NCBI GenBank assembly: GCA_023393715.1
Contig: JAEXCD010000082.1
Coordinates: forward strand, 1-21,339
Direction of reading: 5' to 3'
DNA: 21,339 nucleotides
Origin: Bacillota bacterium
Lineage (GTDB): Bacteria > Bacillota > Clostridia > Tissierellales > Peptoniphilaceae
This document shows, piece by piece, positions 1-6,042 of the stretch. The translations under genes and the position numbers were made by a program. The notes beneath the pieces were generated by a model that did no database searches, had not been told where the DNA came from, and saw only the letters and a program-made list of their open reading frames with translations. Positions within the stretch are counted from its first letter, which is position 1; every line of letters begins with the position of its first letter.

Positions 1-2
1 TC

Positions 3-695
3 TGTCTGCTGCTCGGCATCGCTTCGATCAACGCGTTGTTGGGGTGGATGAACGTCCAGCCGATGCGTCGGTTTGGGGTGTACAGCGATGGGGATATGCT
101 GCGCCTGCTGCGGAGCGGGCAAAGCGCTGAGGAGCTCGTACAGCTTTCCCGGGCGCAGGGGGCGTTGAGCGAGGGCGCCGATCCGTCGACGCTGCCGCAC
201 GTTTCTTCGCTCAGCGAAAATCCTCTTTTCGCGATTCAACAGGCGATGGTCGGTTTTTTGCAGGCGTTGGACCGGGAGGATTACGCGGAATGCACGAGGC
301 TGATTGCGTGGATTCGTCCCGAGGAGCATCCGGCGCTCAATCTGGATTCGATTTCGCGCTATGCACTCTGCCTGGTATACGACAGCTGGATTGTGCCGGA
401 TGAAGCATGTATTGCACGGGATCTGGCCGCGGAGGACGGCGTGCTGCGGCAGGCTCGGGGCGGCTGGGGCGAGATCGGGCGCGTGTTGTGCTACGTCCGG
501 GGAGCGGCACGTCCGGGGGCGTGTTCGCTTCGGGAGGCGATGGAGCTTTTGGAAAAAACGCAGGGACACTTGGCGGAGGATCCGGACGGCAGCGTCCGGA
601 CGGTGGGGCTTCGGGTTCTCCAGCGGCGAAAGGCAGAGCTGGCACGGCAGGGACGCAGGACGGCGCCTGGCACACTGCAGCGAAAGGCACGCTGA
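3..695 (+). CDS. C-terminal part of an integral membrane protein, possibly a site-2-protease (M50)-like protein (5' end outside window)
   Basis: The frame is open from base 3 with no stop before 695, so the gene begins left of the window. The first visible residues (CLLLGIASINALLGW) form the end of a hydrophobic, probably membrane-spanning helix. A segment YSDGDMLRLLRSG follows, then a soluble, Arg/Glu-rich region of about 190 residues rich in predicted helices. A last transmembrane helix, an 'SDG..L.LL' segment and a helical tail resemble the end of some Firmicutes M50-family membrane proteases. The catalytic HExxH part would lie outside the window, so this assignment is only a suggestion. 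A TTG at 36 could be read as a start, but the open frame and hydrophobic residues upstream argue against it. The gene is certain; the function is not. Confidence 0.6.
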   Translation, partial: CLLLGIASINALLGWMNVQPMRRFGVYSDGDMLRLLRSGQSAEELVQLSRAQGALSEGADPSTLPHVSSLSENPLFAIQQAMVGFLQALDREDYAECTRLIAWIRPEEHPALNLDSISRYALCLVYDSWIVPDEACIARDLAAEDGVLRQARGGWGEIGRVLCYVRGAARPGACSLREAMELLEKTQGHLAEDPDGSVRTVGLRVLQRRKAELARQGRRTAPGTLQRKAR

Positions 696-706
696 GCCTT
701 TTCGCT
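679..706 (+). other. Hairpin straddling the stop codon of the first gene
   Basis: AGCGAAAGGC (679-688) pairs with GCCTTTTCGCT (696-706), with one bulged T and a 7-base loop that contains the stop codon. No T-run follows, so it is at best a weak or Rho-assisted terminator, or a 3'-end stabilising hairpin. Confidence 0.3.
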
Positions 707-731
707 AAAAAGGGGTATAAGCGGAGTGCAA

Positions 732-760
732 TTGACAAACAGTGCGGTTTGTATCATAGA
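732..760 (+). promoter_or_regulatory. Candidate promoter of the glutamate-cysteine ligase/ATP-grasp operon
   Basis: A perfect -35 hexamer TTGACA (732-737) stands 17 bases before CATAGA (755-760). The better-looking hexamer TATCAT (752-757) is only 14 bases away. The start codon at 773 would follow shortly after the transcription start. An inverted repeat lies in the spacer and is listed separately. Confidence 0.5.
735..752. repeat. Inverted repeat in the promoter spacer, candidate operator
   Basis: ACAAAC (735-740) and GTTTGT (747-752) are perfect inverted half-sites separated by 6 bases. They begin inside the -35 hexamer and end at the -10 region. A protein bound there would block RNA polymerase. 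No regulator gene lies next to it in the window. Confidence 0.4.
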
Positions 761-772
761 AAAGAGGGAAAA

Positions 773-2110
773 ATGGCGAAAATCGCGTGGAGTCGGGAAA
801 AGAAGCTCGAGCAAATCGTGGCCATGATGAGAAAGAACTGTCGGGACGGAGGCTGCCGCGAGGTGGGCATCGAGCTGGAGCATTTCATCATTGATCGGGA
901 AACAAAGCAACGCCGGTTCTATGAAGGAGAGCGCGGCGTACAGCGTGTGCTTGAGGCGCTTTCCGCGAGAAAGTTAGGGCATGACGTCTACCTCGAGGGA
1001 CACCTGATCGGCATGGAAGCGCCGGAATATGCCATTTCGATTGAGCCGGGCGCACAATTTGAAATCAGCGTGGCACATGATACCTCTGTTCTTTCCCTTC
1101 GCGAGAAGTATCACAGGGCGCTGCAGGCGGTGTTTCCCGTGCTGGACGAATATCATGAGACGCTCTTGACTCTGGGCGTGGATCCGGTTAATTCGATTGA
1201 CGAGATTCCGCTGATTCCCAAAATGCGTTATGAAATCATGAACCGTCGCCTGCATGAAAAAGGGAATCTGGCGCGCGCCATGATGCGGCAGAGCTGTGCG
1301 CTTCAGGTCGCGCTCGATTATTGCAATGAAGCAGATTTCATCGAAAAATACCGCATTTTATCAGCGATGTCGCCGATTCTGTACACTCTGTTTGACAATT
1401 CGCCGCGTCGAGGCGGCGAGGAGCTGGATCATTTCAATATGCGTCAGGAAATCTGGCGAAATACGGATCCCGCGCGAACCGGAATTGTGCCGGGGACGTT
1501 TGACGAGGGATTTGGGTTTGCGAAATATGCCGAGTGGATTTTGGGCAATGCGCCGCTTTTTGTGCCCCGAACGGATGGAACGATTTACGAATCGAACGAT
1601 CGTCCGCTGGATGAGCTCCTGGACGAGGCTTCCTCAGAGGAGGAGGCGATGCTGCTCATCCGCCATGCGATGTCCATCGTCTTTCCGGATATTCGTCTGA
1701 AAAATTACCTCGAAATTCGCATCATGGACGAGGTGCCGGAGGAGATGGCCTTCGGCGCGGCAGCAATGCTCAAGGGGCTTTTCTATAGCGGAGAAAATCA
1801 AAAGGAGCTGGCGGCGATATTTGCGCCGGCGACTGAAGAGATGGTGGAGCGCGGGAAGAATTCGGGACGCGACAACGGCATTCAGGGCTATTATTTCTCG
1901 GATTACTTTGCCCATTGGGGGCTGCGGCTGCTGGATTTGGCGAGTCGGGGTCTGACGGAGGAGGAACGGGGGCTGCTTGCCCCGCTCCGCGATTTATGGG
2001 ACGAGCTGGACACGCCGCGGCTTCGGTTTGAACGGATTGAGCGCGCGGCGGGGTTTGCGGCGGCGATCGAGGCGTTTGAAGTGAAGAAGCCCGGCGCGGC
2101 AGAGGAGTAA
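773..2110 (+). CDS. Glutamate-cysteine ligase family protein (GCS2 type)
   Basis: The predicted product has 445 residues and should form a gamma-glutamyl amide bond with ATP, as in the first step of glutathione-type synthesis: glutamate plus cysteine gives gamma-glutamylcysteine. Family features include EVGIELEHFIID near residue 26 (ATP/metal-binding GxExE strand), ISIEPGAQFEIS near residue 88, then a segment with PKMRYEIMNRRL, MMRQSCALQVALDY and a later 'DNSP'. FPDIRLKNYLEIRIMD is typical of the plant/proteobacterial and EgtA branch. The ATG at 773 is preceded by GAGGGAAAA; the frame runs farther upstream to 407 but there overlaps the previous gene. The stop is 11 bases before the ATP-grasp gene, so the two are co-transcribed. 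The amine substrate cannot be read from sequence, so cysteine is assumed from the family. Confidence 0.85.
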   Translation: MAKIAWSREKKLEQIVAMMRKNCRDGGCREVGIELEHFIIDRETKQRRFYEGERGVQRVLEALSARKLGHDVYLEGHLIGMEAPEYAISIEPGAQFEISVAHDTSVLSLREKYHRALQAVFPVLDEYHETLLTLGVDPVNSIDEIPLIPKMRYEIMNRRLHEKGNLARAMMRQSCALQVALDYCNEADFIEKYRILSAMSPILYTLFDNSPRRGGEELDHFNMRQEIWRNTDPARTGIVPGTFDEGFGFAKYAEWILGNAPLFVPRTDGTIYESNDRPLDELLDEASSEEEAMLLIRHAMSIVFPDIRLKNYLEIRIMDEVPEEMAFGAAAMLKGLFYSGENQKELAAIFAPATEEMVERGKNSGRDNGIQGYYFSDYFAHWGLRLLDLASRGLTEEERGLLAPLRDLWDELDTPRLRFERIERAAGFAAAIEAFEVKKPGAAEE

Positions 2111-2121
2111 AGGAGGCGTGC

Positions 2122-3456
2122 GTGTTTTATCCTGAGGTAACGCGTCGATATATGCAGATTTTGTCCGAAAAAAAGGAGTATGCCCGGGAATTTCAGGAGC
2201 TGCTGCAGCGAACCGAGGCGGAGCGCACGCTGTACCACGGGCTGGCGATCCCGATGACCTATCAGGGGCTGTTTCTTCAATCGGAGCAAACGGCGCTGTT
2301 TCACCGCATCATCCGCCGTATGGTGTCGATCGGGCGGAAGGTGACTGCGGAATATGTGGCAAATCCGGCCTACCGTCCGGGCTTCCGTTTTTCTCCGGAG
2401 ATTGAGAAGCTGATTTTGATCGACCCGGGATACGATATTCCGGTCCCTGTGGGACGGTACGATATTTTCTACAACGGCGGAGCGGATTTTCGGTTTTGCG
2501 AGCTGAATACCGACGGCGCATCCGCCATGAATGAGGATCGCGTGCTTGGCGGACTGCTCCTCCAGACAGAGGCGATGAAGGCGCTCTCGAAGGAATGGAC
2601 GATTTCCCAATTTGAGCTGTTTCAGACGCTGGTGCAGGCTCTTCTCAACCGATACCGGAGCATTCGCGGACGGGAGGCCGAAACGGTCGCCATCGTCGAT
2701 TTTTTCGACAAGGGGACGACTCTGGAGTTTGAACAGTTTCAGCGGACGTTTGAGAAGCTGGGCCGCCGCTGTCTGATCTGTTCGCCCGATGAATTTAACT
2801 ATGAGCAGCATGCGCTTTGGGCAACCGATCCGAAAACCGGTGAGCGGCTCCGCGTAGATTTGGTGTACCGCCGCGTCGTGACCTCGGATTTCGTCGAGCG
2901 AATGGCCTCGTGCGAGGCATTTCTACAGGGCTATCGGGATCAGGCCTTTGTGATGTTCGGGTCATTCCGCTCGCAGGTGATGCATTCGAAGCTGATTTTC
3001 TCCATGCTGTATCATCCGATGACGGATGCCATTTTGACGGAGGAGGAACGCGCCTTTGTTCGCGCGCACGTGCCGATGACGCGCGAGCTGCTTACGGAGG
3101 AGGACCGGGAGAACGTGCGGAGCCGTAAGGATCGGTATATCCTCAAGCCCTATAATTCCTACGCGTCGCAGGGAATTTATCTCGGACGCGAGTACGATCA
3201 GGACGCCTGGAACGCGCTTTGCAAGACGCTTCCGCTCGATGCCTACATCTATCAGGATTATGTCGATGTCGAACCGACGCCGTTTATCGTACCGGAGAAC
3301 GGCGCATTGAGAGAGACGAGGCTGGGACACGTGCTGGGGCTCTTTCTCTACGATGAACAATTCGCCGGCTCCTATACGCGCGTCGGCGCGGAGGGCATTA
3401 TTTCGGGCGCACGCGCCTACTTCGCGGCGCCGGTCTTCTTTGCAATGAAGAAATAG
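2122..3456 (+). CDS. ATP-grasp ligase resembling glutathionylspermidine synthase / circularly permuted ATP-grasp proteins
   Basis: The predicted product has 444 residues and begins at GTG 2122, five bases after a perfect AGGAGG. FRFCELNTDGAS (about residues 130-141) resembles the acidic 'E-x-N-x-D' segment of glutathionylspermidine synthase and circularly permuted ATP-grasp enzymes. RVDLVYRRV (about 240-248) is also typical of that group. RYILKPYNSYASQGIYLG (about 338-355) looks like the nucleotide-binding K-P...G loop, and QDYVDVEPTPF is followed by a distal GSYTRVGAEGI segment. Such enzymes join a carboxylate to an amine through an acyl phosphate. Placed directly after a gamma-glutamylcysteine-type ligase, it probably performs the second condensation, either as a non-orthologous glutathione synthetase or with another amino acid or polyamine. 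It has no amidase domain like the bifunctional E. coli Gsp enzyme. Substrates are unknown. Confidence 0.75.
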   Translation: MFYPEVTRRYMQILSEKKEYAREFQELLQRTEAERTLYHGLAIPMTYQGLFLQSEQTALFHRIIRRMVSIGRKVTAEYVANPAYRPGFRFSPEIEKLILIDPGYDIPVPVGRYDIFYNGGADFRFCELNTDGASAMNEDRVLGGLLLQTEAMKALSKEWTISQFELFQTLVQALLNRYRSIRGREAETVAIVDFFDKGTTLEFEQFQRTFEKLGRRCLICSPDEFNYEQHALWATDPKTGERLRVDLVYRRVVTSDFVERMASCEAFLQGYRDQAFVMFGSFRSQVMHSKLIFSMLYHPMTDAILTEEERAFVRAHVPMTRELLTEEDRENVRSRKDRYILKPYNSYASQGIYLGREYDQDAWNALCKTLPLDAYIYQDYVDVEPTPFIVPENGALRETRLGHVLGLFLYDEQFAGSYTRVGAEGIISGARAYFAAPVFFAMKK

Positions 3457-3473
3457 CGCTCAGAGTCGGCGAA

Positions 3474-3518
3474 AAAAAGAGCATGGCACGCCGGTTCGGA
3501 CGAGTCCATGCTCTTTTT
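3474..3518. terminator. Bidirectional intrinsic terminator between convergent genes
   Basis: AAAAAGAGCATGG (3474-3486) pairs perfectly with CCATGCTCTTTTT (3506-3518) around a 19-base loop. The T-run on each strand serves both the ATP-grasp gene on plus and the deacetylase on minus. Confidence 0.85.
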
Positions 3519-3546
3519 CGTTTTCATGTGTGTCGGTTTGGCTCGC

Positions 3547-4809
3547 TTACTCCATAACGCCGAACGAGAAGCCCAGTTCACGGAGCTTTGCGACGATCTG
3601 AGGAACCGAGTCGCTCGTAACGGCTTTCTCGGGGCGGTCGTGCATGAGGATGACGATAACATCCGGACAACCGTAGGCGTTCCAGCCGTCGAGAACCGAG
3701 GCGACCTGACCGGCCGGATCCTTCGGCTGCGCACTCGGCGCATTGGCATCGCCGTTGATCGAATTCCAGTCGATCCATGCCACGCCCTGCTCTGCCAGCG
3801 CGCTGTCTGCCGCTTCAATATTATCCCACGACATGTGTCCGCCGGGATAGCGCCAGCAGCGAATCGAAAGATCCTGTCCCAGCAGTGAAGAAACGGCATC
3901 CTGCGATTTCCGGAACTGATCAACGACTTCGTCCGGGTTTGCCTTGCCGCCGGGGTAGAGCTGATCGTATACGTGCGTATAGGAGTGCAGCGCGAGTGCA
4001 TGCCCCTCTTGATAGATGCGCTGCAGATAAGGCTTGGTACTCTCGCTCAGCGTATTTCCGACGACGAAAAACGTTGCCGGAACGCCCTCTTTGGCCAATG
4101 CATCGAGAAGGCGCGGCGTGCTGTCCGGCGACAGGCCGTCATCGTAGGTCAAAAATGCGATCTTTCCCTCAGGGAAGTGCTTTGGCGGATCGCCGAACAT
4201 CGCGCGGCGGATGTCCTCGGTGCGATAGGCGTAGCGCCGGGCTGCGGCGTTGTGATTTTGCGCCGGAGCACAATCCCGTTTATGACATTTTTCGGCGTCT
4301 TGAACAAAGCCGTTCGTATCGGCATTGGGCTGAGCAATGCCGTCCTCGTAATTGAAGCTTCCCGATGCCGCGGCGCTGCCCGATGAAACAGAACTGCTGT
4401 CCGAGGAGGCGCTTTCCGAGGCGCTGCTCGATGAAACGGAGCTGCTGTCCGGGGCGCTGTTTTCCGAGGCGCTGCTCGACGCGTCCGACTCGCCGGACAA
4501 AGCGCTTTGACCGGAAGAGCTGCTCTGTGAAATGCTCGTGATGGGCGGTGCGGAGCTCGAATGGTCCGAACCGGCGGAGGGGGTCGAGGATCCCTTATTT
4601 AAGATTTTGCCGGCGGCAAAGACGATGATCAGCAGCAGACCGGCTAAAACGGCGAAGGAAGCATATTTTGCATTTCGCCGCTTCCGGTGCATCGCGGCAC
4701 GGCGTCTTTGACGCTCTTCGTAGCTGAGCGGAGGCCGCCTTCCGTTCCGTTCTTCTTCGTTGAGCGGCGTTTTTCTCCTATTCGGCTGGCGATTTTGAGA
4801 GGAATTCAT
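3547..4809 (-). CDS. Membrane-anchored polysaccharide (peptidoglycan) deacetylase, NodB/CE4 family
   Basis: The predicted 420-residue product has a basic cytoplasmic head (1-49), one membrane helix (about 50-66) and a very Ser-rich linker (about 74-150). A NodB domain then runs from about 215 to 420. All CE4 motifs are visible: TYDDG (221-225, catalytic base and metal Asp), HSYTH (275-279, metal histidines), RYPGG (320-324), IDWN (346-349) and LMHD (388-391). The enzyme should remove acetyl groups from N-acetylated wall sugars outside the cell, as PgdA-like enzymes do for lysozyme resistance. The linker would span the wall. The ATG at 4809 follows AGGAGG with a 5-base spacer. The linker contains a 48-bp tandem duplication, listed separately. 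The general function is firm; the exact glycan is inferred. Confidence 0.9.
   Translation of the reverse strand: MNSSQNRQPNRRKTPLNEEERNGRRPPLSYEERQRRRAAMHRKRRNAKYASFAVLAGLLLIIVFAAGKILNKGSSTPSAGSDHSSSAPPITSISQSSSSGQSALSGESDASSSASENSAPDSSSVSSSSASESASSDSSSVSSGSAAASGSFNYEDGIAQPNADTNGFVQDAEKCHKRDCAPAQNHNAAARRYAYRTEDIRRAMFGDPPKHFPEGKIAFLTYDDGLSPDSTPRLLDALAKEGVPATFFVVGNTLSESTKPYLQRIYQEGHALALHSYTHVYDQLYPGGKANPDEVVDQFRKSQDAVSSLLGQDLSIRCWRYPGGHMSWDNIEAADSALAEQGVAWIDWNSINGDANAPSAQPKDPAGQVASVLDGWNAYGCPDVIVILMHDRPEKAVTSDSVPQIVAKLRELGFSFGVME
4381..4476. repeat. 48-bp tandem duplication in the Ser-rich linker of the deacetylase
   Basis: Bases 4381-4428 and 4429-4476 are two adjacent 48-bp units differing at about 7 positions. 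On the minus strand they encode two 16-residue units of the type SSSASE(N/S)..DSSSVS, with a decaying third unit. Length is a multiple of three, so gain or loss of a unit keeps the frame. Confidence 0.85.
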
Positions 4810-4856
4810 GAATGCCTCCTTTGTTGGATGGTGCAGTAGGTAAACAACTTAAAATG

Positions 4857-4885
4857 ATTATATCGTGAGGAGGCACCTCAGACAA
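4857..4885 (-). promoter_or_regulatory. Promoter of the polysaccharide deacetylase
   Basis: On the minus strand TTGTCT (4885-4880) stands 17 bases before a perfect TATAAT (4862-4857). This leaves a leader of about 45 bases before the start codon at 4809. The deacetylase can therefore be transcribed independently of the deaminase gene upstream. Confidence 0.75.
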
Positions 4886-4897
4886 GGGACAAAGTTT

Positions 4898-4930
4898 AAG
4901 AAAAACAAAAGATTGTTTTTTGCTTTTCTT
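4898..4930 (-). terminator. AT-rich hairpin after the dCMP deaminase, weak terminator candidate
   Basis: On the minus strand AAGAAAAGCAAAA (4930-4918) pairs with TTTTGTTTTTCTT (4910-4898), including one G-U pair, around a 7-base loop. The 3' arm is itself T-rich. The stem lacks GC pairs, so termination may be partial. It starts 11 bases after the deaminase stop. Confidence 0.45.
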
Positions 4931-4941
4931 AAAACTGCGCG

Positions 4942-5367
4942 TCAGTCGATCTGTTCCACGTGAACGTGATTTTGTTCGAGGAGCTGCAGCGCATAATCAT
5001 CCATGCGGTAGCCTACCTGGTAATAGATCTTTGAAATTCCCGCCTGAATCAAGGATTTTGTACAATTTAAGCAGGGAAAGTGCGTGACATAGCAGGTGCA
5101 GCCATTGACGGAAATACCGGCCTTGGCACAGTACAGCAGGGCGTTCATTTCTGCATGAATGGTCGCGATGCAGTGTCCGTCGCGCATGGTGTGTCCGATT
5201 TCATCGCAATGCGGGTTTCCCGCGATCGAGCCGTTGTACCCGGTCGAGACGATTCTGTTCTCGGAATTGACCAAAACGCAGCCGACATAGGCGCGGTCAC
5301 AGGTACCGCGAGCGGCGACCATACGGGCGAGCTCCATAAAATATTCATTCCAGTTTTTGCGCGACAC
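4942..5367 (-). CDS. Deoxycytidylate (dCMP) deaminase, ComEB-like
   Basis: The 141-residue product should deaminate dCMP to dUMP in the cytoplasm, supplying the substrate for thymidylate synthesis. The zinc site of the cytidine/deoxycytidylate deaminase family is complete: HAEMNA (residues 71-76, His71 ligand and Glu73 proton shuttle) and PCLNC (98-102, Cys99 and Cys102 ligands). GYNGS (43-47), before a cluster of Cys/His residues (NPHCDEIGH), is typical of dCMP deaminases. The start is GTG at 5367, five bases after GGAGGT. The length is normal for a compact family member. The neighbours do not form an obvious pathway with it, although a dihydrofolate reductase lies about 10 kb away. Confidence 0.9.
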   Translation of the reverse strand: MSRKNWNEYFMELARMVAARGTCDRAYVGCVLVNSENRIVSTGYNGSIAGNPHCDEIGHTMRDGHCIATIHAEMNALLYCAKAGISVNGCTCYVTHFPCLNCTKSLIQAGISKIYYQVGYRMDDYALQLLEQNHVHVEQID

Positions 5368-5397
5368 GGGACACCTCCAAATAGAATATTTTGCTTC

Positions 5398-5426
5398 ATC
5401 ATATCATGTTTTTTTTGAATTGTCCC
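5398..5426 (-). promoter_or_regulatory. Weak candidate promoter of the dCMP deaminase
   Basis: On the minus strand GGGACA (5426-5421) stands 17 bases before TATGAT (5403-5398). Its -35 overlaps the -35 of the divergent plus-strand promoter at 5420-5448, so the two could compete for polymerase. Confidence 0.35.
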
Positions 5427-5448
5427 CGTGTGCCGGATGTGGTACTAT
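5420..5448 (+). promoter_or_regulatory. Promoter of the PTS IIB-helicase-radical SAM-kinase operon
   Basis: TTGTCC (5420-5425) stands 17 bases before TACTAT (5443-5448). A TG one base upstream of the hexamer (5440-5441) makes an extended -10. This leaves a leader of about 70 bases before the ATG at 5527. Confidence 0.65.
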
Positions 5449-5526
5449 GTAGCTCGAATAACAAAGTGCGAAATCGTCCTAAAATTCAAGGACGGGGAAT
5501 ACAGAGCAGAGGAAAGGAAAGAAAAA

Positions 5527-6042
5527 ATGAGCAATATTGTCATGGGCAGAGTGGATCCGCGTTTGGTACACGGTCGGATCCTGCCGAAATGGACCGAGGT
5601 ATGCGGCGCAGATCAGGCGGTCATCATCGATGAGGTGACGGCGGCGGACGAATATATGGCGGCGGTCTATCAGCAGACGGGAAGCCGCCAAAATATTGAC
5701 GTGTCCTGTTTTTCCGTCGATTCCTTCGTGGCGAAGGAGCAGGCGGGCGATTTTGAGGGGCGCAAGCTGCTGGCCCTGTTCAGCGACATCGCAACGGCGC
5801 GCAGGCTTGCGGAACGCGGCGTGGCTTTGCCCAGGCTGAATATCGGCGCCGTTGTCCGAAAGGATGAGCGTTACCATTTCATCAACCGCTCCGTCGCGGT
5901 GACGGAGGAAATGATGGATGAGCTGACGGCGCTGGCACAGAGCGGGACGGAGGTTTTCATCCAATCGGTGCCGGACACCGATGCGCTCACGTTAGAGGAG
6001 GCGCGTCAGATTTTTGATGCGCAAGAGACTTGTCCCAACTAA
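5527..6042 (+). CDS. Orphan PTS IIB protein, mannose/sorbose family
   Basis: The 171-residue product matches the single-domain IIB unit of mannose/fructose/sorbose phosphotransferase systems. The N-terminal RVDPRLVHGRILPKW holds the phosphorylatable His15, and later segments (IIDEV..ADEY, LPRLNIGAVVRKD, TEEMMDELTALAQSGTEVFIQSVP) follow the family pattern. The usual 'HGQV' is HGRI here. A IIB normally passes phosphate from IIA to sugar carried by IIC/IID. None of those partners is in the window, so this copy may act as a regulator or borrow partners encoded elsewhere. The ATG at 5527 follows a purine-rich AGAGGAAAGGAAAG; the frame extends to 5428 without a better start. Its last codons overlap the helicase start. 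Confidence 0.85.
   Translation: MSNIVMGRVDPRLVHGRILPKWTEVCGADQAVIIDEVTAADEYMAAVYQQTGSRQNIDVSCFSVDSFVAKEQAGDFEGRKLLALFSDIATARRLAERGVALPRLNIGAVVRKDERYHFINRSVAVTEEMMDELTALAQSGTEVFIQSVPDTDALTLEEARQIFDAQETCPN

Noticed and set aside
407..772. Upstream in-frame extension of the glutamate-cysteine ligase
   Set aside because: It overlaps the preceding gene, encodes Gly/Arg-rich residues unlike the family, and ignores the promoter at 732-760 and the ribosome site before 773.
1903..2811. 302-codon open frame on the minus strand
   Set aside because: It lies antisense to the two well-supported ligase genes, has no ribosome site, and its translation shows only Arg/Leu/His-rich low-complexity typical of GC-rich shadows.
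4869..4878. Small palindrome GAGGCACCTC upstream of the deacetylase
   Set aside because: The half-sites are only 4 bases with a 2-base centre and lie in the promoter spacer; chance is a sufficient explanation.
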